Under the pieces are notes generated by a model that was not told where the DNA came from, ran no database searches, and saw nothing but the letters and a program-made list of their open reading frames with translations. From NCBI GenBank assembly GCA_000349905.1, contig KB722756.1, positions 393,145 to 457,144 on the forward strand: a stretch of 64,000 nt of DNA. Reading direction: 5' to 3'. This DNA comes from Volvariella volvacea V23 (taxonomy: Eukaryota > Basidiomycota > Agaricomycetes > Agaricales > Pluteaceae). Position 1 is the stretch's first letter, and each line of letters opens with the position of its first letter. Shown here one piece after another: positions 11,295 to 22,009 of the stretch. A program made the translations under genes and the position numbers.

Positions 11295-11549
11295 AAGCTG
11301 CTACCGTAGTGTGGGTCTTGTGGCTTGATAGCTCGGATCGCTCGTCTACCTGCACACGCACTTATTCCCAAACAGATCTTCAGAACCCCAGACTTTCTCA
11401 ATTGCTCCGGTAGCCCTACCTGGCCCACATACTTGACAATTGTTGTTGAAGTCTGGATATTTCCTAATTGGCGCAATCCCTAATCCTGACCCTTCTGACT
11501 CGGACACTTGATCTTGATTGTCATCAATAATTCCACTTAGGCCTTAGCC

Positions 11550-12544
11550 ATGCGCATTCCAGGATCTATCCTCGAACCTCGACTCCCGCAAGATCTCGAG
11601 AGGACTGTTTTCGAGTTTGCCGCTTACAGTGAGAGAAGAAGCATTCCGTTACTCATTCAAGTTGCTCGCCGAGTGAAAGCTTGGTAAGGTCCTGTGTGCA
11701 TCGCCATTGTTCCCCATCATTGACTTGCTGACGCCTTGCTAGGTTGGAACCCATTCTTTACGAAATAGCTATCCTTCATGGTTATGACGTCTACAAAGGG
11801 GATGCAATCGCAAATTTCTATTATAACTGTCCTCTACATCCTCCTGGTTTGCAACCACACTACATCAAGCACCTGCTAATCGAATACGGAAGACGACCGG
11901 GCGACGAATACATCCTCAAGGGATGTTATAACGTTCAAAGCCTCACTATATGGGGTACAGAACAAGTCACATGGAATCACGTTGTGGAGCTCTTGCGTTC
12001 ACCTCGTCGGACTGTATCGCCTCCTGGTCTGCTTCGACTCAGCGCGGCGATGTTAAAGTTGTTCCCTCAAAGAGAAGTCGACTTTAATCACGACATCCTG
12101 CAAGACATTACACATCTGGATGTATTGGACGCTTCTGCTGTGTGGCAGGAAGGGAACAACTATGCGTGTTTGAAGCACTTGCGATATCTCTCCTTTCAGG
12201 AGATCAGTGACGGTATATTGGTGATCCTTCGAAGGTGCTTGGAGGAATGCAAAGCATTGGAGGTGCTGCTGCTCTATTATTCCCAATGGGGAGTAGATGA
12301 AAGGGTTGCGAATCAGTTGCCGAGAGTAAGGAGGGTGGCGAGACCTAATGGTGTTGTTGAAGAGATAGAGGAAGATAGAGTGGTGATCCTTCCTCACGAG
12401 GATATTTTCCAGCATAACTTCAGCTGGATCGACGACTGGATTAGGGGTGTGACGGGCGGTGAAGATCTCTGGTTGAGGGCTGAGCGGATTGTAAAGGAGA
12501 GAAGACAAAAGACGCGAGCCCTATCGGGAACATTGGGCCAGTAG
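11550..12544 (+). CDS. F-box-like family protein, copy C
   Basis: Exons 11550..11683 and 11743..12544 give 311 residues. Exon 1 carries EPRLPQDLERTVFEFAA and LLIQVARRVKAW. The intron (GTAAGG...CTAG) splits Trp in phase 2. Exon 2 has LEPILYEIAIL, the RRTVSPPGLLRLS motif, VDFNHDILQDITHLDV, WQEGNNYACLKHLRYLSF, EEIEEDRVV and WIDDWIRGVTGGEDLW, ending in the basic RIVKERRQK. The frame is uninterrupted, so it is taken as functional. It stands between the MITE-like element and copy D. Confidence 0.85.
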
Positions 12545-12744
12545 GATTACCATGATTGACGAACAAGCTGAAGTGATAATGCTACATGTACATAGATTCG
12601 GATGATACATTCCCACACCGCTGACTCAAGGACTCGTGTCTCTTGCTATTTAACTCAATTGAGGGCTATAACCACAGACTGAAATGTCGAAGCAAACAAC
12701 GAACATGAACACTATGAACCCCATGGAACTCCCACATTTTGGAG

Positions 12745-12852
12745 AGACACTTGTAGTTTGTAGTGTCTTGTTATGTATTGCGATTTGATGTGTTGTTTTA
12801 ATCGGAGTGTATGTAGACAGATTGCCTAAATTCGGTCTTGTGGATACCCTGA
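12745..12852 (+). repeat. Duplicated intergenic segment (second copy)
   Basis: Near-copy of 9984-10097, located directly upstream of copy D (ATG at 12887). Confidence 0.6.
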
Positions 12853-12886
12853 GCACACGATACTTCGGCACTGATCATCCCGAATC

Positions 12887-13901
12887 ATGAGCGATACGAA
12901 TCCTACCGTCGAACCACGACTCCCTCAGGACTTGGAACGCGTCATCTTCGAGTTGGCTGCCTATAATGAGAGAAGGAGTATCCCTGTGCTGATGCGAGTG
13001 GCCCGTCGTGTACGCACCTGGTTAGTTTTGAACCCTCGTTGCTTGCATTGACCTTTTGTTGATTTCAGCGCGTTGAAGGCTAGAACCCGTACTGTATGAG
13101 ATTGTCATCCTTCCTTCGGAGGGCCAGGAACATCGTGGTGGTGATGATCCTGATACTGAGTTCTATCTCTGCTTCACCCAACTCCCTGAAGAACCACAAA
13201 CCCGCCACGTTAGGCACCTATTGATTCAAGGAGAAAGACAAACAGCTCACGAGACCCTTCTACCTCAATGTTATAATCTTCAAGACCTCGCTTTGTGGAA
13301 TAATTCTTCATTAACAGCATTTCCTCATCTATCATCTATCATCCACTCACCTGATCGCACTGTATCCCCTCGTGGCTTACTTCGTCTCAGTGTGCCGTTG
13401 AAAGATCTGTTTCCTGACGAATACGTGGACTTCAATCACGAAATATTGAGGGACCTTACACATCTGGAGGTGACAAGTAGCCTAGACGAGTGGGAAGAGG
13501 GGAACAACCTGGCGTGCTTGAAAAAGTTGCGGTACTTATCATTTCCGGATGTTTACTCTGGACAAAGCGAGACTATAAAGAAGTGTCTAGAGAAGTGTGA
13601 GGCGCTGGAAGTTGTGGTCGTTTATCAACTCGAGGGTCATCCAACGTTTATCGATGTCGAGGAGTTGCCAAAGGTCAGAAGGAAGGTAGGGCTAGAAGGG
13701 ATAGTGGAAGAGTTACCAGAGGATAGAGTCGTACTATTCTCCTGCGAGGAGACGGGAGATGATTGTTTTAGTTGGTTTGGTAATTGGATGAAGGGTATAG
13801 TGGGCGGGGAGGATCTTTGGGCCAAAGCCGAAAGGATTGTAGAGGAGCGGAGGCAGTCACAAGAGCTAGTGAATAGTCTCAAGTCTATACATATTTCTTA
13901 G
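12887..13901 (+). CDS. F-box-like family protein, copy D
   Basis: Exons 12887..13020 and 13079..13901 give 318 residues. Exon 1 has EPRLPQDLERVIFELAA and LMRVARRVRTW; the donor is GTTAGT. To keep the frame the acceptor must be GAAG at 13078 (exon 2 reads G CTA GAA CCC), not the better-looking TTTCAG ten bases upstream. Exon 2 has RHVRHLLIQGER, RTVSPRGLLRLSVPLKDLF, SFPDVYSGQSE, VEELPEDRVV and GGEDLWAKAERIVEERR. It is closest to copies J and H of the right-hand cluster rather than to its neighbours C and E. Confidence 0.83.
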
Positions 13902-14091
13902 ATCTTGGCGATATCTCGCAAAAGTCGTTATTGATAGTGGATAGAGCACATTAACTAGGTCTGGTGTGGTGAATCGAGCTGCGCAGTCTTTACTTTATTA
14001 ATAGGTTGCAGTGTAAGCGCCCAAAGGCGCTGGTGATGCGGTAGAGCTGTGCCATTCCTAGTTTAGATCACAACCAACCCCCGACCCCCTT

Positions 14092-15173
14092 ATGGAGGTA
14101 GCAACTCCAATCAATGAACCATGGCTCCCACAAGAGCTTGAACGTGCCATATTCGAGATTGCAGCTCGCAACGACAGACGAAAAATACCTGTGCTCCTGC
14201 TAGTTGCCCGTCGGGTTCATTGCTGGTGAGTACAAAGGTTATCCGAGATATCCACAAGACAAGGGCAATCGCTGTGGAAGTGCATTGTGTACTCGAGACT
14301 TTCGCAGCAGCAAGCCACTCATGTCACTTATCCTGCCCCCGTTCTCCAGCTTGAATGGTCACTAATGATTTGCGTACACAAAGGGTAGAGCCAATACTCT
14401 ATGAAATCGTGATTTTACCTGGGACATCAGAAAGTAGATTTCACTTTTCGGATCCTAAAACGAGATCCTATTATTACGATTACCGTCGATATCCTTCTGG
14501 TTCCCAGGCACGACATATCAGAGACCTTTTGATGGAAAGTAGAACGCGATCTGAAGAATGCCTCTCCCAGTGTCATAACCTTCAAAATCTCGCGTTATGT
14601 GGAGACCTCTCATCGAACCTACTTTCAAAGATATTGCTTGCGATTCAATCCCCACGACGGACTGTTGCGCCTGGTGGCCTGCTTCGCCTTAGCGTATACT
14701 TGAAGAGGTTTTTAACAGAAGGACGAGCCAACTTCAATCACACAATACTCAAGGATATTACTCACTTGAATGTGTTAGGCGAGCCAGTTGAGTGGCAAGA
14801 GGGGAACAACTATGCCTGCATGAAAAACCTGCGCTATTTGTCGTTTATGGTAAGGACCCCAGAATTGCCGCGGATTGTTAGCAAGTGTTTAGACGATTGT
14901 GACAACCTGGAGTTGATCTTCGTCTATGATTTTTTCAGTCCAGAGCCTGATAGTTTTACAAAGCGATTGGAGAAGACCCGGAAAGAGACGGGAAGGAACA
15001 AAGGAGCAACACACTTGAAAGATGACAGGGTTGTTGTTTTTCTCCCGCAGGATGTTTTCAGTGATATAGATAACTGGATTGGGAACTGGATCAGAGGTGC
15101 GACAGGAGGTTATGACCTTTGGACGAAAGCAGCAAGGATTGTGGAGAATAGGCGTCGGAAGGGAACTGTGTAA
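14092..15173 (+). CDS. F-box-like family protein, copy E
   Basis: Exons 14092..14225 and 14384..15173 give 307 residues. Exon 1 has EPWLPQELERAIFEIAA and LLLVARRVHCW. The intron is the longest of the family (158 nt), with acceptor ACAAAG. Exon 2 has VEPILYEIVILPG, RRTVAPGGLLRLSVYLKR, NFNHTILKDITHLNV, WQEGNNYACMKNLRYLSF and WIRGATGGYDLWTKAARIV. The frame is intact. The usual Arg after Glu-Pro is Trp here. Confidence 0.82.
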
Positions 15174-15392
15174 ACTATTGCCCACACTCTTGTCTGTGCA
15201 TATCACTCCAAATGTACATAAACTTGAATCCCGCTCGTCTCCATCTCGGGCTGTCCCCATGACAATCCGGTACCCTGTGGCAACAGATATACTGCAGACA
15301 CCTATCCGCAAACCCTGATTTGATTAACCTTGAACTTGATCGTCGACCTATGCACTGTCCATTGGACATTGAACACGGATGCAGCAAGCTGC

Positions 15393-15505
15393 GTTGAACC
15401 CTGACTTCCTCAGGAAGTGGAACGCGTCATCTTCGAGTTGGCTGCCCATGATGTAGGGAGTAGTATTCCTTCACTGCTGCAAGTGGCTCGTCGTATCTAT
15501 GCCTG
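15393..15505 (+). pseudogene. F-box-like family relic, copy F (exon 1 only)
   Basis: The sequence reads VEP-stop-LPQEVERVIFELAA...LLQVARRIYAC. The codon that is CGA (Arg) in copy D is TGA here, a C-to-T change. No exon 2 was found downstream. This closes the left cluster. Confidence 0.6.
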
Positions 15506-15946
15506 CTCAGTCCAAGTTGTTCATGAGTCATATCAGTCCACATCACTGAGTATGGAGCGGCCATCGCGCATACTACATAGGTGAGTAACAATAGCAACCC
15601 AAAATCGTTGTTCGAGATTCCGGCCTTCACTTACCCCCGTTGAACAGCACACTTATTTTTCCCATATGGGTAACTGCAGGCACATCATCTCCTTCCCCGA
15701 TCGCGATTTCGCTAATTGCAGGCCTAAGTCTGATGGGCGCCCACATGGACCCACAAAGACTGCCTATAATGTTTAAGGAAGGTGGGTATCGCCGAAGCCC
15801 TGCTTCGGCTGTCACAGTGGCGGACTCACTCGACGCGTCACGAAACCATAAGTCCTATTTCCACGCACAACTGTCACTGCAATACGTCTACACAATAGGG
15901 ACGCAGGGGAGACACTCACAAACTCAAAGCTCTACCACCGCCTATC
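15506..15946. other. Spacer without a recognised gene
   Basis: Small ORFs only; nothing supported. Confidence 0.4.
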
Positions 15947-16720
15947 ATGTCCGCCATAGAATTTGAACCACTAAATTTAGACTCTCCTCCGCCTGAATGG
16001 TTCAAGACCTTGGCAGGCGATGTCAAAGGGTTCAAAAAATTCAAGGAAGAACTCCGGGGTGGGATGCACTTGTTCAAAATTTTTATCCCCTATTATATCT
16101 ATCTCTTGGAGCGGAACTACATGACTCGTTTAGACCCAGATGTGGCGTCATCGTTGAGCGATACACTCAGGATTTGAAAGACGACATTGGAGCGCTTTCT
16201 TCAGAGCCAGGAAGTCGATCCGGTCGACCTACACAAGCGTCTGATAGTTTTGGAAAATATGCCTGAGGATATGAATGAGTATCAGCGTAACAATTCAACT
16301 GAAGCTCAATTATAGGGCGCTCAGTGAAACACTCACGCACGTCAAAGCTCTCTGGCACGTCGGTGCACCCAGGATGTACTCTCTATGCGAGGTATACACA
16401 GGGCTACACGCGACCATACCAGCAGATCTCAAATTTCACAATTCTCTCACCGATAATCCAGAAAAACATCTCTTTTCGACTACCTTGTCCCATCCCAGTT
16501 TCCCCTCCAATCTAGCTGTCATTGTCAAGCTCATCCTTGTCACGTACGAAGTTTATGGAGAAGACACTCACCGTCGTCTTGGAGAAACTGGCTACGCTCC
16601 GATTTTATATGACATGTCACGTACGAAGTTTATGGAGAAGACACTCACCGTCGTCTTGGAGAAACTGGCTACGCTCCGATTTTATATGACAAATCCACAC
16701 CTCATTTCCAATTCCTGAAC
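15947..16720 (+). pseudogene. Kinase-like protein, copy 4 (decayed)
   Basis: A piece at 15947-16177 (LLERNYMTRLDPDVASSLSDTL) resembles the N-terminal region of copy 2. The piece from 16275 (GAPRMYSLCEVYTG, LKFHNSLTDN, YGEDTHRRLGETGYAPILYD) aligns with the start of the kinase-like part of copies 1 and 2 (GTPRIYSTCTLFT...LAHHGFAPDLY). The frame is broken by a 77-bp tandem duplication and homology stops before the catalytic loop. It is a truncated relic of the family found at 1-6.7 kb. Confidence 0.55.
16538..16691 (+). repeat. Perfect 77-bp tandem duplication
   Basis: 16538-16614 is repeated base for base at 16615-16691. As 77 is not a multiple of three, the second unit is read in another frame, which disrupts the kinase-like relic. 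Perfect identity implies a recent event or an assembly artefact. Confidence 0.9.
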
Positions 16721-16806
16721 GCTCAGTCAGATTGCCATTTGAGGAAATGTAGGGTCATCACGTACAAAGTCTGGTCACATTGCGTGACAGACGTCGGGCA
16801 ACAACC

Positions 16807-17330
16807 ATGCCACCAGGATCCCAAACAGCCGGAGATCGTCGATTCACCGTCAAGCTCAGATACCTCATCACCAAAGCCAATGCCCTCGAAGCCATCCCCA
16901 CCCACCACGACAAGGTCACCCTCCTCCGACATGATCTGCTTGCGCTCAAGCTACCCCATCCAAGGGCTGAAAACGTCCACTTTGGTTCCGGCGGGCTCGT
17001 GACCTTCTCCTGGGTTGCGCCCACAAATGGCGTAATGCATCGTTCCACCCCATCCTGCGAAGCGATTTTGATATAGTTGTGCTGATGAGACCCCGCTCTA
17101 TTTCTTCGTGTGCTTCTGGCAAATCCAACAGGTGTTGCACAAGAACTTGATGCGAATCAGGCCCGCGCCGGCTGCACAAAAGGAACACGACCGTCTGCTC
17201 AAGACACTATCAATGTATCCTTCTGCTTCTCCCCCATCCAACCTCATTGCTAACATGTCTCTGTATTCTCCCTTGTTTCCCCTGCTGCACAGCGAAGAGT
17301 TGTCCTTGGAAGTTTTGTGATTATCTCGCT
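16807..17330 (+). other. Possible exons of an unidentified gene
   Basis: An open stretch from ATG 16807 (FTVKLRYLITKANALEAIP, then DKVTLLRHDLLALKLP) and a second at about 17130-17215 (RIRPAPAAQKEHDRLLKTL) have a coding-like look, but they are in different frames and no splice path was settled. They could be 5' exons of the gene at 17430 or an independent relic. Confidence 0.2.
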
Positions 17331-17429
17331 CAGTTCACGTCCGCGATAAAGCAGCCCCCCCGCCGTTCTAATACGAGTCTTTTGCTCTCCTGTCCTTCTC
17401 ACAGGCCTCCGAACTCTCGAGAACCGCAA

Positions 17430-20029
17430 ATGCCACCACGACCGCCCTCACCGCCATCGTACAAGAAGTCAGCCAATCCCCCAAAACGACCATATCCCTA
17501 CGATTCTGAAAGTGGCAGTGCTTTGAAGTTTCCAAAACAAGAACCCGTAGAACCGCTGTTGACTTTCAACAATGTGAGGAACTACCCTGAGTCTATGCGC
17601 TCAAATGTTCTGACATGTGGGCTGGGGGTGTGGTGGGCGTCTGCTTGTAGCCGCCGAGACCTGATTCGATTTCATCCTCGACGGGAGCGTCGCCCCCTCC
17701 GGAATTTAATATTTCTACCGAATTTGTGAGTTCTTCGGTTCGCATGTGCTCGCAAGCGGCGTGGTTGATCGGTGACCTCGTTACAGTTGAAATCCGTTTT
17801 AGACTCAATACACAAGAACGCCAACGCGGCTTCTCAACCACAAAGAAGACCAGGAGGGGTGCGTTTGCGTTGCTTTCTGCATTTTTGCATGACTGGGCGG
17901 CTAAATTCTCGCTTTCTGCTGACTATATGCGCGTTTTAGCCGTCCTGGAGTCAGCCACACATTATCGCAAAACAAGAACCCGTTGTTATTGATTTATCCT
18001 TTGTAGGTCTTATATGCCTTTGATCTGGTACATACAACTAATTCTGCCAACACCCTTGTAGAGTCCTCCAGTCCCACAATCAGCTCCACTTCCCGCAATG
18101 CATAACCCGCCATTCACACCCCCCACACCATCTGCACCTCCACAACCACATCTAAGTAGCAGCATCGTTCACCAACCATACACACCGTCACGACCGCTAG
18201 ACTTGCAGCACCCCTCAGCATCCAACCCAATGGCAGCGCCGGGACCTACGAACCTAGAACCTTATGTGCCTCCTTCAGCCTCAACTCCTACCAATGCTAA
18301 TAGCTTAGCCAGATATGACCCCTCCTGGTCATTGAACAGGTCTGATTCTGGAGGATCACAAGGGTGGAGAGATATACCGGATTATTGGGGGCATTGGCAA
18401 CATCAAACCCCTCAAAGCCATGCACCGCCCCCGCCTCCGCCTCCCCAGGCCCAAGCTCAAGCTCCAGCCCTCTCCCACCCTCAGCCACCCGCACAAGCTC
18501 AGCCTCAGACTCACGCTCAGAACCAACCGTTGTCTTCTGCATCGACGGCTGTGCCCGGCGGATCTCCGTTCTCGCCTCCGGTCTCAGCGTCCGGATTTTG
18601 GGGTGCGCCTTTACCAGGAGGCACTAGTGCCGGTATCGGAGCGCCCATTCCTGGAGGTACTACGGACTATGCCAGCACTGGGTTTGGGGTGCCTGCGCCT
18701 GCACCCGCACCCGCGGCGGCGTTCTTGCATCCGACGGGTACTAGTACTGGTTCGACAGGAACGGGAACGGGAGCAGAGTCGGGGGCGGATACGTCGGTGA
18801 CTGCGCCAAAGCCGACTAAGCCGCCTTTTCCACCTGGGTATATTCCGGCGTTGTTGGATAGCTTGAAGTCTCAGACGCAGGGGCAAGCCCAAGCCCAAGT
18901 CCAGACACAAGCACAGGTACAGGGCCAACTAGCTCCGGCGTTGCCTCCGCCACCTTTGTCGTCATCGCTGTCGCAGCACCCACCACCACCGTCGTCATCA
19001 CCTTCAGGCTCTGGGCAGGGTGTAGCGACGCCAACAGCTACACCGACGCCGATGACGAGAAACGGGTCTGGTGGTAGTGTGGGGAAGCCTAATGGCAGTA
19101 GGTGGGACGCACGAGATGGACGGTTGTCGTCTGGTGGGAGTGGGAGTAGGATAGATGCGGATGATGGTGATGGGCGCTATGATAGGGAGAGGGGGAGGGA
19201 TAGAGAAAGAGATAGAGATAGAGACAGAGACAGAGACAGAGAAATGAGGCGAGATTCAGGCAGTGGTCCTCGTGTTAATGGATATCCGAGGTTCGACAGA
19301 GACCGAGATAGCCCTGAGAATGGAAGAGGGAGGAGGGATAGGGATAGGGAGACGAACGGCGCCTATACCAACGGTCACGGAGAGGGTAGTACCACTCGTC
19401 ATGCACATGCAAGTGCGAATGGGTCGCCTGTCACGGCAAGACCGAGCTCTGCAGCAGGTTCAGGCTCGACCCCAGGCCAAAGCCCGAGCATGGGAGGGCG
19501 AAGCGATGCTGTACATAGGCTGACGAAGGAGCTCTGGGACGTGAGGAAGGATCTGAAGAGTGGAGTGATGAGAGAGAGGGAGATTGTGGAGGAGCTGAGG
19601 AGGGTCGGTGCTGAGCCTGTTGCGGAGTCTAGTTTGGAGAAGAATTTGGGCGGTGAGTACGATTTTTTGGTCCCCCCCTGTATTGGAATGTCCCTTTATC
19701 CTCCGTATATGCGTCTGATCAAATGACTGATGTGTGTGTTTATTACAGTGATGCGAGCCAAGTTGCAGCTCATGGAAACTGCCTTGGAGAGTGAGAGGAA
19801 GAGAAGAAAGGAGATGGAGGATGCGTTGGAGGATGTGAAGAGGGAGTGTAGGGAGCCGTTTGTGGTGCCTGCGCTCTTGGATGCGTTTGTGGCTCTATCC
19901 AAGTTGTCGAGTCAGTTGGCGCAGTTGGGAGATGGTAAGAAAGATGGTCAGGAGGCTAATGGAGGGAGTGGCGAGATCATTGATGCTGGTGGAGGTAGAG
20001 ATGACGGTATGAGGATGGACGAAACGTAG
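17430..20029 (+). CDS. Proline/glutamine-rich protein with RD repeat and C-terminal coiled coil
   Basis: The exons supported are about 17430..17572, 18062..19652 and 19749..20029. The last intron (GTGAGT 19653, TTACAG 19748) joins G to TG in frame; the 489-nt first intron is phase-compatible but less certain. The protein starts MPPRPPSPPS and has a KQEPVEP segment. Long Pro/Gln/Ala/Ser disordered regions follow, then an Arg-Asp dipeptide tract at 19190-19250 (ERDRDRDRDRDR). The C-terminus is a coiled coil (LTKELWDVRKDL...REREIVEELRR, then MRAKLQLMETALESERKRR). No catalytic domain is visible. RD tracts occur in nuclear RNA-related proteins, but the role here is unknown. Further 5' exons may exist. 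Confidence 0.6.
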
Positions 20030-20334
20030 GAAGAGAGGGTATAGTGTATTTGTATCCCTGGAGGCTTTTTGCAATCTTGATACTTTTGGGCATTGTGACC
20101 AAACGCATGTGCATGCTTTTGTATTACAAGTCGTTTTGTACACATCGGATCATTCAACCAGTATAATACACGGGTACAGCAATGGCACTTTTTGAGGATT
20201 GGGTTTTCCTTTTTCACAGATTGACAGTATAGAAACTGAATGGTACGCGAGTTATAACGTTAGCTTCACGAGATGTTTTTTCGGGACACTTATTAGGCCG
20301 AACTTCCACCAGTGCGAGCTAGTGGGCCTTCAAA

Positions 20335-20720
20335 TTACACTCTGTTAGGTTCTGCCGACTCGAATCCACTCCTGTTCATCGTCGTCCCGCTCTGTATCCC
20401 TGGCAGTACCACCCGAATTATCGCTTGAAAACGCGTTCGACATCTCCTCGTCTCCGCTCTCAATTGAAGCACCCCATAGTCTACCTTCCACATCCATACT
20501 ATTCTCGAAATCCTCTGCATATTCTTGAAATTCCCCTGTGGCATCCCCATGCGTACTCCATTCTATAAGATCCTCTAAATCGATATTGTATGATTCCAGG
20601 ATTGGATACACCTTTGGATGATGTCCACGAATGCACAGCGTATTTTGTCCACGTTCAGTCTGGTATGGATCACTCGCTAGGTGTCGCGACGAAGTGTGGA
20701 TTGGTTTGTAACGCGAAAAG
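20335..20720 (-). CDS. 3' exon of an unidentified gene
   Basis: An open frame on the minus strand follows a plausible branch point and acceptor (CTAAC...GGTTAG near 20721). It reads FSRYKPIHTSS, GHHPKVYPILESYNIDLED and then an acidic tail ending EWIRVGRT-stop. Exon-like stretches continue upstream to about 21300 but could not be joined in frame. It converges on the coiled-coil gene at 20029. No family is recognised. Confidence 0.35.
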
Positions 20721-22009
20721 TCTAACCAGCCCGAAGTGTTAGCACGTCAACGTTGACAACTTTTGGCAGGGAAAGTACTTTCAAAGGTGCATTGATCATA
20801 TCTGATACAAAAACCCCAAGCGAATTGATTTCCTTCACCTAAAGCAAGTGAGTTCGAGGGTTACAATGATGTGATTTGCAACCGCACCAGGAGGTGGTAT
20901 AGTGCAATTAATGGTATTTCCACCAGTGAGGAATGACTCGCTCAATGGGACTGTTTGAAATTTCTGGGCCATATCTGATGCTGTTACCGATAGCAAAGCC
21001 CAATGAGTTTCCAAGTGACCAAAGGCACCAGCAAAGTGTAAGATGGTACATAGAAGGTACTGAACAACGTACCGGCTGGTGAGCTCGTTTCCTGGTCTCG
21101 ATAGGCTTGCTAAACGAGATCCGTCATCTGCACTCGTCCTTGCGCCTCCGTTTATGTGGCTTTTGATCTCGCATTGTCATGCATATTTCCATGAAAGGAT
21201 GGTGCTGTGCAGCTAGGCTCGAATTCCTCCGAAAGCGCAGCAATCTCCCGCTTTCTGGCTTCATTGGTACAGTTCTAGCGATGTCGTCACTTCTATGCAG
21301 ACTCACATCGTCAAGTAGCAGCCGTGGTGAGAAGGGGAAGCTTGTGTACCTGGATGATGGTGATGATGGTTAAACGAGCAGTTTCCTTTTAGCGATATTC
21401 CATATTATAGGTCAAAGTACGCGTACGTGTAATATTATTGTCAATGGCTACAATTGTGTTTTTGGTTCTGTGCCAAGGACGATGCAGGGATCCAAGCGCA
21501 ATCAGGAAGTAGTGTGGAGGATTGCTATAATTGGAACATTCCAGCTGTAAGCTTAGGCCACATCCTCAAAAGTTGCCACCTTAACCCCTCCAGCCCTTGT
21601 ACTGCTATTTCAACCGAGAAATTTGTTGTACTCAACCTGCTCGTCGTGCTACGTAACTCCAAGGCCGACGCGTGTCGAATTACGCACCGCAAACCACGAT
21701 CAATTCGTAATTGCCACAAGTTCTGGTCCTTCTCATCGTACCACGGTCAACGGATCTCCCCAGGTGGCCCTCCCCTTTCCCCCTCTTCTTGGCACGGTGA
21801 GGGGCGTTTCGCGCGACGGTTGATCACAAATATCAGAAAGGCTTTTCCGAAGGGAGGGAGAGCAAATTTTTGGTTCAAATATATATCAGCAACATCAACA
21901 CCCCTCAAAACTTCGGGATCAGTTTTCGACGCCCAACTCCATACCCTTCAAGTTGTACCAAGTTACTTTATTCACTGTGGAGTATAATCAATAGAAAAGA
22001 ACTCGATGA
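20721..22009. other. Region of unresolved exons and kinase 5' flank
   Basis: May contain upstream exons of the minus-strand gene and the promoter and 5' UTR of the kinase at 22010. A 177-codon ORF at 21454-21987 has no family signal. Confidence 0.35.

Noticed and set aside
16723..17048. Minus-strand ORFs opposite the unresolved exons
   Set aside because: Overlap a better plus-strand reading and have no family signal.
21454..21987. 177-codon plus-strand ORF before the kinase
   Set aside because: No motif, biased composition absent, and it ends where the kinase 5' region begins; probably chance.
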